The position numbers and the translations under genes were made by a program. A stretch of DNA of 64,000 nt, from the NCBI GenBank assembly GCA_045646385.1, contig JAZRKQ010000037.1, positions 66,455 through 130,454 of the forward strand, given 5' to 3'. This document shows positions 35,976 to 45,955 of the stretch, piece after piece (the first letter of the stretch is position 1; every line of letters starts with the position of its first letter). The DNA is from SIG455 sp045646385 (lineage in GTDB: Bacteria > Bacillota > Clostridia > UMGS1810). The notes under the pieces are model-generated. The model did not search any database. It saw nothing but the letters and a program-made list of their open reading frames with translations, and was not told the origin of the DNA.

Positions 35976-36050
35976 AAGTTCTATCCTCCCAATATCATTC
36001 GTTTTTAAATATATATTGGGACAAGGTTTTAATTATGATAAAATCAAACA

Positions 36051-36090
36051 AAAAAAGTGCGGGGGATTTTATTTTAATATCCCCCACACT
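36051..36090 (-). terminator. Terminator overlapping the prmC stop
   Basis: GTGTGGGGGAT and ATCCCCCGCAC pair around the sequence that contains the prmC stop codon, followed by seven T residues on the minus strand. Confidence 0.88.
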
Positions 36091-36914
36091 ACACGTTCTA
36101 TATCTGCGTAATCTTTTTTAATTTGTATTTTATTAAAATCATTTTCCATAAGGTGTGCTACCTCTGTTGCCTGAGTATGCCCAACCTCAAAAGCCAGTAT
36201 GCCGCCTTCATTTAAAAACAGTCTTGCTTTTTCTGTTATTATTCTGTAAAATTCCAAACCGTCATCACCGCCGAAAAGCGCCAGATGAGGCTCGTATTCA
36301 CTCACACTTTTCTCCAGTTTTTTCATATCATCACTATCAATATAAGGCGGATTAGAAACAACAATATCAAACTTTGTATTTAATTTATCGATTTCTGTTA
36401 AAATATCTGTTTTATCAAACTCAACATTATCAGCCTTTAAAAGTTGCTTATTTTTATTTGCAACTTGTAGTGCGCCTTCTGATATATCGTATCCTGTAAT
36501 CTGTGCATCAGGGCAAGCCTTTGCAATAGAAATTGCAAGCGCGCCCGAACCCGTACAAAAATCGGCAACATTTTTAAAGTTATTTTTATTTATAAGTTCA
36601 ATCGCCAGTTCCGCAAGATGTTCTGTGTCGGGACGAGGTATAAGAACATTACTGTCCACATAAAATTTGTGCGACATAAACTCTTTTTCACCTGTAATAT
36701 ATGCAATGGGTTCGTGTTGTGCACGTCGATTAACAAGTTTATAAAAATGCTCCTCTAACTCTTTTGGGACGATTTCGTTGGGGTTTGTAATTACAAAAAC
36801 ATCGCTTTTACCCAAAGAAAAACACATTAAAACACGGGCATCAAGCACGGGAGTGTCCGTGCCTGATGCCCTTAAAATTTCAGATGCTTTTAAGATGCAA
36901 TCTTTTATTACCAT
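36069..36914 (-). CDS. prmC: Release factor glutamine methyltransferase
   Basis: The 281-residue enzyme methylates the GGQ glutamine of release factors using S-adenosylmethionine. It has an N-terminal helical domain, the cofactor loop 'VADFCTGSGALAISIA' (about residue 115) and the catalytic 'VVSNPPYID' (NPPY, residue about 188). It overlaps the DUF1385 gene upstream by 7 bp, a common clostridial pairing. Confidence 0.96.
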   Translation of the reverse strand: MVIKDCILKASEILRASGTDTPVLDARVLMCFSLGKSDVFVITNPNEIVPKELEEHFYKLVNRRAQHEPIAYITGEKEFMSHKFYVDSNVLIPRPDTEHLAELAIELINKNNFKNVADFCTGSGALAISIAKACPDAQITGYDISEGALQVANKNKQLLKADNVEFDKTDILTEIDKLNTKFDIVVSNPPYIDSDDMKKLEKSVSEYEPHLALFGGDDGLEFYRIITEKARLFLNEGGILAFEVGHTQATEVAHLMENDFNKIQIKKDYADIERVVWGILK

Positions 36915-37861
36915 TTATCTTCTTCCTTATTTTCAGGTATAACTGCTTTAATAGATGCAATAGCAACTTCAAGTTGTGAATCGTCAGGCTCACGTGTGGT
37001 AAGTTTCTGCAACCATAAGCCGGGTTTGGTTAAAAGTGACACGCACTTGTTTTGGCTTCTTCCGGCAAACTTTATAATCTCGTATGATACTCCGGCAACT
37101 ATCGGAAGTAAAAGTAGTCTGAATACTATACGCTGAAAAACATTATCCCAACGTAAGAATGAGAAAAATATAATGCTTATTACCATAACGATAAGTAGAA
37201 AACTCGTTCCACATCTGGGGTGCAAACGTGTATATTTACGTGCATTTTCAACAGTAAGTTCCTCACCATGTTCGTATGCAGCAATGGTTTTATGCTCTGC
37301 CCCGTGATATTCAAACACACGCTGAATGTCGCTCATACGTGATACCAACGCCAGATATATCAAAAATATCGACATACGTACAACGCCCTCTGCCAAGTTC
37401 AAAAGAACAGTGTTCGGAATTAACGGTTTTAAAAAACCCACTATAACTGTTGGTAACAGCATAAAAAGACCTATTCCCATAACAAGTGCTATAGCAACTG
37501 CTGCGTAAATCGCTATATCTTTAATTTTATCACCAAATTTATCGTCCAGCCATTTTTCAAACTTAGACGGTTCATATCCGGAATCATCTTCAATATCATA
37601 AAGGTCTGCGGAAAACATCAGGCACTTAACACCCACCACCATAGACTCAATAAAATTTACTACACCGCGAATAACCGGTAGTTTTAAAAATTTAAACTTC
37701 TGCGTTATTGATGTAACAGGTTTTTTATCTATAACAATCTCGCCGTCAGACTTACGCACGGCTGTAGCGATTTCTTTCGGCCCGCGCATCATAACGCCCT
37801 CTAAAACCGCCTGACCGCCTATGCTTGTCATATGCACGGCACAGTTTTCTTTATTGCTCAT
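36908..37861 (-). CDS. DUF1385 membrane protein (YqhQ-like)
   Basis: The 317-residue protein matches DUF1385: 'SIGGQAVLEGVMMRGP' near the N-terminus, 'VIRGVVNFIESMVVGVKCL', and 'YHGAEHKTIAAYEHGEELT' plus 'HPRCGTSFLL' after several membrane helices. The conserved His and Cys residues suggest metal binding or a membrane enzyme; function is unknown. The ATG at 37861 follows GGAGG by seven bases. Confidence 0.93.
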   Translation of the reverse strand: MSNKENCAVHMTSIGGQAVLEGVMMRGPKEIATAVRKSDGEIVIDKKPVTSITQKFKFLKLPVIRGVVNFIESMVVGVKCLMFSADLYDIEDDSGYEPSKFEKWLDDKFGDKIKDIAIYAAVAIALVMGIGLFMLLPTVIVGFLKPLIPNTVLLNLAEGVVRMSIFLIYLALVSRMSDIQRVFEYHGAEHKTIAAYEHGEELTVENARKYTRLHPRCGTSFLLIVMVISIIFFSFLRWDNVFQRIVFRLLLLPIVAGVSYEIIKFAGRSQNKCVSLLTKPGLWLQKLTTREPDDSQLEVAIASIKAVIPENKEEDKW

Positions 37862-37968
37862 CAATTATCCTCCTTGAATATGTCTCGTTTCGATTATACT
37901 CCTTATTTTGCAAATAAGCAATAAATAAAATCAAATATTTACATTTTGTTTAAAAAGAATATGTTGTT

Positions 37969-38361
37969 TTAGTTTAGTTTTTCCTGCAAAATCTTTACAG
38001 CGTCCTCAATGCAACCATCGCACGAACGTAAGGATTCACCTTTTAAGCGAGAGCACATAAGGGATTGATTTTTACTTTCAAACTCTTCCATCATCTCGCG
38101 TGCAAAAGTGTAACTTTCAATCTTATTCGTATCGGGGAGCGCATCGCCACCTTTGCTTTTCTCAAGTCCTGCTAAAAACACCATAGCGCTTACTGCTCCG
38201 CAAACACCCTTTGTACCGCCCATACCACCGCCAAATGCCTCAGAAAGTCTGAAAAGTTGGTCTTCGGTAAAATCTGTTTTATCTGCAAAAGCGCACACAA
38301 CAGCCTGTGCACAATTGTACCCCTTTTTGTGATTTTCAACTGCTTTCTTTATTCTGTCCAT
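37969..38361 (-). CDS. C-GCAxxG-C-C family protein
   Basis: The 130-residue protein has the family pattern of a Cys in 'YNCAQAV', 'GGGMGGTKGVCGAVSAMVFLAG', and C-terminal cysteines in 'LMCSRLKG' and 'SCDGCIEDA'. Members are thought to bind a redox or metal centre; biochemical role unknown. GGAGG precedes the ATG. It lies 12 bp after the topoisomerase A-subunit-like gene and may be cotranscribed with it. Confidence 0.9.
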   Translation of the reverse strand: MDRIKKAVENHKKGYNCAQAVVCAFADKTDFTEDQLFRLSEAFGGGMGGTKGVCGAVSAMVFLAGLEKSKGGDALPDTNKIESYTFAREMMEEFESKNQSLMCSRLKGESLRSCDGCIEDAVKILQEKLN

Positions 38362-38372
38362 AATATCCTCCG

Positions 38373-40541
38373 TTAGAACAATGTGAGTTGGTCGCCCTCA
38401 GAATCCTCAGGCTTTAAATAATATCCCGTTGCAGGAATATTTTTAGTTCTGTAGTAATCAGCATTTTCAAAATTAACATCCGAAAGGTACTCAACTTTTA
38501 CAAGTTTGCTTTTCTTCTTCATATTCATAACCGCTACGCCCTGAGAATCTTTTGCACTTTTTACAGAAAGCGCGCTTGTGTTGAATATAAGTATTTTATC
38601 AAGGTCGGTATATGCCACAAGGTCGGTATCTTCTTTTAAGAACTTAACGTCCACAAGCGGAGATTTACCGCTGTATGCATTAATAAGTTTTTTGCGGTTT
38701 GTTTTTGTTTCGTAACTCTTTAGATTGATTTTTGCACACTTACCATTTTCAAATGTATACAACAATGTGCCCTCATAATCAGTAGTTGCAATAGCGTATA
38801 CAATAGTTTCGTCTTTATCCATCTGTATGATATTATGAACAAAATGTCCCCAATCGCTTGCTTTACAGTCAGAGATGTCGCTGAGTCTGATTTTATACGC
38901 ATTCTGCATACTGCTGAGCAATATAAGATCAGCGCGGTTAGTGCTTTCCTGCTCTACTATCATAACGTCATTTTCTTTAAGTTTCTGTACAGATGCACTG
39001 CGAAGTGATACAGCAGAAACTTTTTTAAGATAACCGTCTTTTGTAAGGAAGATTTTAAGGTTATAATCCTCTACCAGTTCTTCCTCTTTAAACTCGGTAA
39101 TCTCGTCATCGGAAATTATATCTGTACGACGGTCCACACCATATTTTTTGCTGATTTCTTTAAGTTCGGCAATGATTATTTTGCGTATTTCGTTATCGTC
39201 GCTCAATACAAAACTTAAATGGTCAAGTTCTTTTTCAAGGTCTTCTATCTCGGCAATACGTTTTAAAATATATTCTTTGTTGATATTACGCAATTTGATT
39301 TCTGCAACGTAATCTGCCTGAATTTCGTCTATACCGAAGCCGTTCATCAAATTTGGAATTACATCGGCTTCTTTTTCTGTTTCACGGATAATCTTTACCG
39401 CTTTGTCAATATCGAGTAAAATCTTCTGCAAGCCCTCTAAAAGGTGGAGTTTATGTGTAAGTTTATTAAGGTCATATTTAACTCTGCGACGGATACAATC
39501 CATGCGAAAATCCGTCCAGTGTCCGATAATCTCACGGACACCCATAACTTTAGGTGTCTGACCGATAAGAACATTAAAATTACAACTGAAAGCATCTTCC
39601 AAAGGAGTCATTTTAAACAGTTTAGTCATCAGTTTGTCTACATCTGTGCTCTTTTTAATATCAAGAGTGATTTTCAAACCATTCAAATCAGTTTCGTCAC
39701 GGAGGTCGGTAATTTCTTTGATTTTACCTGCTTTTATAAGTTCGATGATTTTATCGATAATAGCTTCTGACGTTGTGCTGTAAGGTATTTCGTAAATTTC
39801 AATACAACTGTTTTTCTTGTCATATCTATATTTACTGCGAACGCGGAAACTGCCTCTGCCCGTTTCGTAAACAGATTTGAGCACACTTTCATTATAAATA
39901 AGACTTCCGCCCGTTGTAAAATCGGGTGCAAGCAAAGTTTTCATAATATCGCAATTAGAATTTTTAAGATATGCAATGGTTGTATCGCAAACCTCTTTTA
40001 AGTTAAAAGAGCATATGCAACTTGCCATACCTACGGCAATACCCTGATTTGGATTTACCAAAATATTGGGGAAAGAAACCGGCAAAAGAACAGGTTCTTT
40101 CATAGTACCGTCGTAGTTATCTACAAAATCAACTGTGTTTTTATCGATATCACGGAAAATCTCACGCGCAAATTCGTCGAGTTTAACCTCGGTATAACGT
40201 GATGCCGCATATGCCATATCACGTGAATAGTGCTTGGCAAAGTTACCTTTTGAATCTACAAACGGGTGCAAAAGCGCATCGTTGCCACGTGTCAAACGCA
40301 CCATAGTTTCATAGATTGCGCCATCGCCGTGCGGGTTCAACTGCATAGTTCTGCCGACTACGTTTGCAGATTTCATCTTATTGCCCGTAAGCAAATTCAT
40401 TTTATACATAGTATACAGAAGTTTTCTGTGCGATGGCTTAAACCCGTCAATTTCGGGAATAGCACGTGATATTATAACACTCATCGCATACGGCATATAG
40501 TTTTCCGTAAGCGTATTTGTGATTTTTTGTTCTATACTCAT
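38373..40541 (-). CDS. Divergent type IIA topoisomerase, A (cleavage) subunit
   Basis: The 722-residue subunit cuts and rejoins DNA with its catalytic Tyr in 'AASRYTEVKLDEF' (about residue 115). The winged-helix part starts 'YAMSVIISRAIPEIDGFKPSHRKLLYTMYK' and includes 'VVGRTMQLNPHGDGAIYETMVR'. It differs from standard GyrA/ParC: shorter than GyrA (about 800+), an insert 'KHYSRDMAYAAS' before the Tyr, and a reduced C-terminal DNA-wrapping domain lacking an obvious GyrA box. It is probably the second, topoisomerase IV-like enzyme of the cell. It follows its partner by 20 bp. Confidence 0.88.
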   Translation of the reverse strand: MSIEQKITNTLTENYMPYAMSVIISRAIPEIDGFKPSHRKLLYTMYKMNLLTGNKMKSANVVGRTMQLNPHGDGAIYETMVRLTRGNDALLHPFVDSKGNFAKHYSRDMAYAASRYTEVKLDEFAREIFRDIDKNTVDFVDNYDGTMKEPVLLPVSFPNILVNPNQGIAVGMASCICSFNLKEVCDTTIAYLKNSNCDIMKTLLAPDFTTGGSLIYNESVLKSVYETGRGSFRVRSKYRYDKKNSCIEIYEIPYSTTSEAIIDKIIELIKAGKIKEITDLRDETDLNGLKITLDIKKSTDVDKLMTKLFKMTPLEDAFSCNFNVLIGQTPKVMGVREIIGHWTDFRMDCIRRRVKYDLNKLTHKLHLLEGLQKILLDIDKAVKIIRETEKEADVIPNLMNGFGIDEIQADYVAEIKLRNINKEYILKRIAEIEDLEKELDHLSFVLSDDNEIRKIIIAELKEISKKYGVDRRTDIISDDEITEFKEEELVEDYNLKIFLTKDGYLKKVSAVSLRSASVQKLKENDVMIVEQESTNRADLILLSSMQNAYKIRLSDISDCKASDWGHFVHNIIQMDKDETIVYAIATTDYEGTLLYTFENGKCAKINLKSYETKTNRKKLINAYSGKSPLVDVKFLKEDTDLVAYTDLDKILIFNTSALSVKSAKDSQGVAVMNMKKKSKLVKVEYLSDVNFENADYYRTKNIPATGYYLKPEDSEGDQLTLF

Positions 40542-40561
40542 ATCAGTTCACCTCCGTACAA

Positions 40562-42538
40562 TCAACTCAAATCCAGCATTTCCAGATATTTATGGCCGTT
40601 ATCTGCTATATATTCTTTTCTGGAAGCGAGGTCGTCGCCCAAAAGCACATCAAACATTCTTGAGGTTGCTTCTGCTTCTTCGCTGACAACCTTTATTAGT
40701 CTGCGTGTTTCTGGATTCATAGTGGTCTGCCACATCATTTCGGGTTCGTTCTCACCAAGACCTTTTGAACGCTGAATACTGCATTTATTTCCGAAAGTAG
40801 CGAGGATATCGGCTTTTTCCTTTTCATTATATGCAAAGCGCACCTCGTCTTTATATGTCATCTCAAAAAGCGGAGATTCTGCAATAAACACCTTACCCTG
40901 TTCTATAAGCGTAGGTGCAAGGCGGTAAAGCATAGTAAGTATAAGAGTACGTATCTGGAATCCGTCTACGTCAGCATCAGTACAGATAATAATTTTATCC
41001 CAACGCAGATTGTTTATATCAAAATTAGATATATTTTTGTTGTGCTTTGAAGAAATCTCAACACCGCAGCCAAGAACTTTCAAAAGATCTACAATAACGT
41101 CACTTTTAAAAATTTTATCGTAATCGGCTTTAAGGCAATTCAAGATTTTACCCCTTACAGGCATTATAGCCTGAAATTCACTGTCGCGTCCGAGTTTACA
41201 CGAACCCAGTGCAGAGTCACCCTCTACTATGTATACCTCTCGTTTTGAAACATCTTTTGTACGGCAGTCTACAAACTTTTGCACACGGTTGGTAACATCT
41301 ATTGAACCGCTTAACTTTTTGGCAATATTAACTCTCGCCTTTTCTGCGTGCTCACGGCTGCGCTTGTTTACAAGTACTTGTGCAGCAATTTTATCTGCTT
41401 CAACCTTGTTTTCTATAAAGTAAAGTTCCAGTTCGTGACGCAAAAACTCTATCATTGCATCTGCTATAAATTTATTTGTAATAGCCTTTTTGGTCTGGTT
41501 TTCGTAACTGGTTTCCGTAGAGAATGAGTTAGAAACAAGTATAAGGCAGTCTTTAATATCGTTAAAACTTATCTTACCCTCGTTTTTAGTGTATTTGTTA
41601 TTCTGCTTGAGGTACTGGTCTATAGCATACACAAATGCGTTTGTAACGGCTTTATCCGGTGAGCCTCCGTGCTCCAAAAAACTTGAGTTATGGTAATATT
41701 CCAAAAGATTTACTTTATTGGAAAAACAAAACGCAACAGACAGTTTAACTTTATATTCAGGCTTGTCCTCACGGTCACGTCCACGACGCTCTGCATCGCA
41801 ATATTTAACTTCTGTAAGGGCGTCTTCGCCGGCGGTTTCTTTTATATAATCGATAATACCGTTTTCGTATACAAAATCTTTTTCTTCAAACTTGCCCGGT
41901 TCAACTTCGTTTTTGAATTTGAACACAAGACCTTTGTTTACAATCGCCTGCTTTTTTAATATATTTTCAAAATATTCTGTTCCTATATTTATGTCGGTAA
42001 AAACATCTAAGTCGGGGCGCCATTTAATGCGTGTCATAGTATGCTTATAATTATATTCTTCTTTTTTAAGACCGCCTATGTTTTCGCCCTTCTCGAAATG
42101 GAGTTCGTATTTATAGCCGTCACGGTGAACAGTTACATCCATATATTCAGATGCATACTGTGTAGCACACGCACCAAGACCGTTAAGACCCAAACTATAC
42201 TCATAGTTATCGCCGGTATTGTTTTTATATTTACCTCCGGCGTAAAGTTCACAGAATACAAGTTCCCAGTTATATCTGTCTTCAACGGGGTTGTAGTCTA
42301 CAGGTATACCCCTTCCTCTGTCTGTAACTTCAATAGACTTATCAAGGAATTTTTTAACCTCTATAATACTGCCGTATCCCTCGCGTGCCTCGTCAATAGA
42401 GTTTGACAAAATCTCAAAAACCGCATGCTCGCATCCCTCAAGACCGTCAGACCCGAAAATAACTGCAGGTTTTAAACGTACACGGTCAGCACCTTTAAGC
42501 ATTGATATACTTTCGTTTGTATACTGTTTTTTAGCCAT
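40562..42538 (-). CDS. Divergent type IIA topoisomerase, B (ATPase) subunit
   Basis: The 658-residue partner has a GHKL ATPase domain ('FEILSNSIDEAREGY', 'GRGIPVDYN', 'GLNGLGACATQY') and a Toprim domain ('VEGDSALGSCKLGRDSEF', 'VRGKILN', 'DADVDGFQIRTLILT'). In GyrB/ParE these read EGDSAGGSA, PLRGKILN and DADVDGAHIRTL, so several normally invariant neighbours are altered while catalytic residues remain. It is upstream of the A subunit and together they form one operon. Confidence 0.88.
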   Translation of the reverse strand: MAKKQYTNESISMLKGADRVRLKPAVIFGSDGLEGCEHAVFEILSNSIDEAREGYGSIIEVKKFLDKSIEVTDRGRGIPVDYNPVEDRYNWELVFCELYAGGKYKNNTGDNYEYSLGLNGLGACATQYASEYMDVTVHRDGYKYELHFEKGENIGGLKKEEYNYKHTMTRIKWRPDLDVFTDINIGTEYFENILKKQAIVNKGLVFKFKNEVEPGKFEEKDFVYENGIIDYIKETAGEDALTEVKYCDAERRGRDREDKPEYKVKLSVAFCFSNKVNLLEYYHNSSFLEHGGSPDKAVTNAFVYAIDQYLKQNNKYTKNEGKISFNDIKDCLILVSNSFSTETSYENQTKKAITNKFIADAMIEFLRHELELYFIENKVEADKIAAQVLVNKRSREHAEKARVNIAKKLSGSIDVTNRVQKFVDCRTKDVSKREVYIVEGDSALGSCKLGRDSEFQAIMPVRGKILNCLKADYDKIFKSDVIVDLLKVLGCGVEISSKHNKNISNFDINNLRWDKIIICTDADVDGFQIRTLILTMLYRLAPTLIEQGKVFIAESPLFEMTYKDEVRFAYNEKEKADILATFGNKCSIQRSKGLGENEPEMMWQTTMNPETRRLIKVVSEEAEATSRMFDVLLGDDLASRKEYIADNGHKYLEMLDLS

Positions 42539-42678
42539 TTACGCACCTCATAAAATTTATCTATATTTTGTGTGTATAAAACAATTTCTACCCATTATAT
42601 AGTATTAACTATATTTTATTCTATTTTCCCAACTTTGTCAAATTTATTTGTGAAAAGTTACATATTTTTAAAAATTAC

Positions 42679-42706
42679 TTGTAAAAATACCAAAATTATG
42701 TATAAT
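42679..42706 (+). promoter_or_regulatory. Promoter of the purine permease
   Basis: TTGTAA (42679-42684) and TATAAT (42701-42706) with a 16-base spacer lie 40 bases before the ATG. The remaining 42539-42678 interval is AT-rich; no purine riboswitch core is visible. Confidence 0.65.
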
Positions 42707-42745
42707 AAAAGTATACTAATCTATCCCTTTAGGAGGTATGGTAAA

Positions 42746-44095
42746 ATGGAAAAACTCTTTAAACTTAAAGAGCACGGCACAAATGTCAAAACAGAGATTA
42801 TCGCAGGTATTACTACATTCCTTGCAATGGCGTATATCCTTGCGGTAAACCCCGGATACTTAGGCGGTATCCCCGGTGCATCACCCGCTGCAATCTTTAT
42901 GGCAACTGCCATTTCTGCAGCAATAGCAACAATCTGTATGGCGTTCTTCGCTAACTACCCCGTAGCACTTGCTTCAGGTATGGGTCTTAATGCATTCTTT
43001 GCATTCACAGTTTGCGGCGCAATGGGTTGCTCTTACGAAGTTGCTTTAACAGCAGTATTCGTAGAAGGTATCATCTTCATCGTTCTTTCATTGTTCAAAT
43101 TCAGAGAAGCATTGGTAAACAAAATTCCGACCAACTTAAAATTCGGTATCACCGCAGGTATAGGTTTGTTTATCACAATTATCGCTCTGTTAAACTCTAA
43201 AGTTATCGTAGCAGACCCCGCAACAACAGTTGCTCTCGGCGACTTGGGTTCTCTTCCGGTTATCCTTTCAATTGTAGGTTTACTTATCATCGGTGTTCTT
43301 GAATACAAAAAAGTTCCCGGCGGTATCTTAATCGGTATCATCGCTACTTGGGTACTTGGTATTGTTATTCAGGCTATCGGCTGGGCATGCGGAGTAAGCC
43401 TTTTTGATGCAAACTTAATCCCCTCCCTTTCTTGGGAAGCAATCAAAGGTAACTTTGCTGCACCTGCATTGTTTAAATTTGACTTCGGTTATGTTGTAAA
43501 GAACTTTGCAAGTTTTGCAATTGTTGTATTCACATTCCTTTACACAGATATTTTTGATACTGTTGGTACATTAATCGGTGTAACACAGAAAGCAGGTCTT
43601 ATTAAAGAAGACGGCACTCTGCCCAAAGCAGGCGGTGCTTTAATGGCTGACGCTGTTGGTACAGTAGTTGGTGCTTGCCTTGGAACATCTACAGTTACAA
43701 GTTATGTTGAATCAAGCGCAGGTGTTGCTGCAGGCGGTAAAACTGGTTTAACAGCACTTACAACAGGTATTATGTTCATCATCGCTATCATCTTTGCTCC
43801 TATCTTCTTGGCTATCCCATCATTTGCTACTACACCCGCTATGCTCTACGTTGGTATCCTGATGCTCAGCGCTATCAAGAATATGGACTTCGAAGGCGAC
43901 ATCGCTGACGTTATCGGAGGTTTCCTGGCAGTTATTATGATGCCTTTTGCATACTCAATTGCTACAGGTATTATGTTTGGTATCGTTTCTTGGGTAATCC
44001 TTAAAGTGATTACAGGCAAGGCTAAAGATATCAGCGCAATTATGTGGGTATCATTCCTGCTGTTTGCTGCATATATTGCAACATTGGTAATGTAA
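42746..44095 (+). CDS. NCS2/AzgA-like purine permease
   Basis: The 449-residue membrane protein is in the AzgA/PbuG branch of nucleobase permeases: 'EIIAGITTFLAMAYILAVNP' in helix 1, 'GMGLNAFFAFTVCGAMG', 'TDIFDTVGTLIGV' with the conserved Asp, and 'GTSTVTSYVESSAGVAAGGKTGLTAL'. It probably takes up hypoxanthine, guanine or adenine. The ATG at 42746 follows AGGAGG; an upstream in-frame start is only an open-frame extension. The phosphoribosyltransferase gene 32 bp downstream would trap the imported base. Confidence 0.94.
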   Translation: MEKLFKLKEHGTNVKTEIIAGITTFLAMAYILAVNPGYLGGIPGASPAAIFMATAISAAIATICMAFFANYPVALASGMGLNAFFAFTVCGAMGCSYEVALTAVFVEGIIFIVLSLFKFREALVNKIPTNLKFGITAGIGLFITIIALLNSKVIVADPATTVALGDLGSLPVILSIVGLLIIGVLEYKKVPGGILIGIIATWVLGIVIQAIGWACGVSLFDANLIPSLSWEAIKGNFAAPALFKFDFGYVVKNFASFAIVVFTFLYTDIFDTVGTLIGVTQKAGLIKEDGTLPKAGGALMADAVGTVVGACLGTSTVTSYVESSAGVAAGGKTGLTALTTGIMFIIAIIFAPIFLAIPSFATTPAMLYVGILMLSAIKNMDFEGDIADVIGGFLAVIMMPFAYSIATGIMFGIVSWVILKVITGKAKDISAIMWVSFLLFAAYIATLVM

Positions 44096-44127
44096 GTAAT
44101 TTAAATTAAAGAGGTGTCTTCTTAACC

Positions 44128-44691
44128 ATGAGTAATAAAACATATACAATGGAAATTGCAGGTTTAAAACGTGACCTGCCTCTGTGCAAAGTAAATGACC
44201 AGTTATATATAGCAGCGTTTGTAATGTTTGGTGATGTTGAAATTACCGTTGCATGTGCAAAAGAACTTTTAAAACTGGCACCTGAGTACGACATTATGAT
44301 TACCGCAGAATCAAAAGGTATTCCGCTTCTTTATGAAATGGCACGCCAGTCGGGTGCGGATAATTATATTCTTGCCAGAAAAGGACCAAAGGTTTATATG
44401 CAGGATATTGTATACGCATCAGTAAACTCCATAACAACGCTCAGCAAACAGATGCTTTGCATCAGCGGAGAAGATGCCGAAGCCATGAGGGGCAAACGAG
44501 TGCTTATAGTTGATGACGTTATAAGCACAGGCGAATCTATCGCAGCGCTTACTCAACTGGTTGAGCAGGTTGGCGGAAATATCGTTGGTAAAATGGCCGT
44601 CCTTGCTGAGGGCGATGCTATTAACCGAAAAGATATTATTGCTCTTGCACCGCTCCCCGTTTTTAATCCCGATGGCACTATAAAAGAATAA
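44128..44691 (+). CDS. Adenine/purine phosphoribosyltransferase-like enzyme
   Basis: The 187-residue enzyme has the phosphoribosyl pyrophosphate loop 'RVLIVDDVISTGES' (about residue 125) and 'AESKGIPLLYEMARQSG', as in adenine phosphoribosyltransferases. It probably converts a purine base and PRPP into the nucleotide. It is the second gene behind the NCS2 permease. The base preference is not certain from sequence. Confidence 0.9.
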   Translation: MSNKTYTMEIAGLKRDLPLCKVNDQLYIAAFVMFGDVEITVACAKELLKLAPEYDIMITAESKGIPLLYEMARQSGADNYILARKGPKVYMQDIVYASVNSITTLSKQMLCISGEDAEAMRGKRVLIVDDVISTGESIAALTQLVEQVGGNIVGKMAVLAEGDAINRKDIIALAPLPVFNPDGTIKE

Positions 44692-44699
44692 TCAAAAAA

Positions 44700-44757
44700 T
44701 AAATAAGTCTTTTTTCGCTTGAGTATATTTATGCGAAAAAAGACTTATTTTATTTTA
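44700..44757 (+). terminator. Terminator of the purine salvage operon
   Basis: AATAAGTCTTTTTTCGC and GCGAAAAAAGACTTATT pair over about 17 bp with an AT-rich loop, followed by T-rich sequence. Confidence 0.85.
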
Positions 44758-44768
44758 GAACTAATTTT

Positions 44769-44823
44769 AAAAAACATATATTTTTCACATAAATATAGCG
44801 AGTGGAAAATATATGTTTTTTAT
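44769..44823 (-). terminator. Terminator of asnA
   Basis: AAAAAACATATA...TTTTTCAC and GTGGAAAATATATGTTTTTT form a long AT-rich stem; on the minus strand it ends with a T run, just past the asnA stop. Confidence 0.8.
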
Positions 44824-44824
44824 T

Positions 44825-45832
44825 TTATAATATTGTTATTCCATTTTCTTTTCCGGTATAAATGGTTTTATCGTCCCATACTGAAACCTGAACTTCGCCA
44901 ATGTGTGCTTTACCTAAAAGAAGCATACACAACCTTGACTGACCTATACCTCCGCCCATAGAAAGCGGAAGTTTATCTTCCAACAACATTCTGTGGAAAG
45001 GCAATTTTTTGCGTTCCTGAGCATTTGCTTTTGCAAGTTGTTCTTCTAAAGCATTTTTATCTACTCTGATACCCATTGAAGAAATCTCAAAAGCACATTT
45101 TAAAACATCGTTCCAGAAAAGTATATCACCGTTTAACTTCCAATCATCATAGTCAGGTGCTCTGCCATCGTGCTTTTTGCCAGATTTCAAAACATCGCCT
45201 ATCTGCATAAGGAAAACTGTTTTATATTCTTTTACAATAGCGTTTTCTCTTTCTTTAGCAGTTAAATCGGGATACATATCCTCCAGTTCCTGAGATGTTA
45301 TAAATTTAACATCACGTGAAAGTTCAACATTAATTTCAGGATATTCTGCCTTAATAGCATCTGCGGAATCGCATATAGCATTAACAATTTTTGTAACTGT
45401 GTCTTTAAGATATTCCTCTGTACGCATATCAGCAGAAATAACTTTTTCCCAATCCCACTGGTCTACATATATAGAATGGAGATTATCCATCTCCTCATCA
45501 CGTCGGATTGCATTCATATCAGTATACAAACCTTTGCCAATAGGAAAATCATATGCAAAAAGCGCATATCTTTTCCACTTTGCAAGTGAGTGAACTATCT
45601 GCGCATTAGTTCCGGTTTCGAGTATATCAAACTCAACGGGGCGCTCCACTCCGTTAAGGTCATCGTTAAGCCCCATTGTGCTTTCTACAAACAAAGGTGC
45701 AGATACACGTGTAATATCCAGAGCATTGCAGAGATTATTTTCAAAATCCCTTCTCAATTTACCTATAGCGGTCTGCGTTTCATATACAGACAGAGTGGGT
45801 TTATAATTCTCGGGTATGAAAAACTTACTCAT
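44825..45832 (-). CDS. asnA: Aspartate-ammonia ligase (AsnA type)
   Basis: The 335-residue enzyme makes asparagine from aspartate, ammonia and ATP, with a class II tRNA-synthetase-like fold. It has 'TRVSAPLFVE', 'GVERPVEFDI', 'KRYALFAYDFPIGKGLYTDMNAIRRDEEMDN' regions and the C-terminal 'LPLSMGGGIGQSRLCM' motif 3. The ATG at 45832 follows AAGGAG; the frame is open 22 codons further but without family similarity. Single-gene unit. Confidence 0.96.
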   Translation of the reverse strand: MSKFFIPENYKPTLSVYETQTAIGKLRRDFENNLCNALDITRVSAPLFVESTMGLNDDLNGVERPVEFDILETGTNAQIVHSLAKWKRYALFAYDFPIGKGLYTDMNAIRRDEEMDNLHSIYVDQWDWEKVISADMRTEEYLKDTVTKIVNAICDSADAIKAEYPEINVELSRDVKFITSQELEDMYPDLTAKERENAIVKEYKTVFLMQIGDVLKSGKKHDGRAPDYDDWKLNGDILFWNDVLKCAFEISSMGIRVDKNALEEQLAKANAQERKKLPFHRMLLEDKLPLSMGGGIGQSRLCMLLLGKAHIGEVQVSVWDDKTIYTGKENGITIL

Positions 45833-45955
45833 TTTCTGCAACTCCTTTCTTTTTAAATACCACTTAAAAAGTATATCAAAGCATACAAAATTTGTCAATG
45901 ATTATTTCGTACAAAGCAATTTATAAAATAAATTATAATAATGTATATTTTTGTC

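Noticed and set aside
42572..42745. 58-residue N-terminal extension of the purine permease and a possible purine riboswitch
   Set aside because: The extension contains the promoter and lacks a ribosome binding site; AGGAGG precedes the ATG at 42746. No paired aptamer core of a purine riboswitch could be found.
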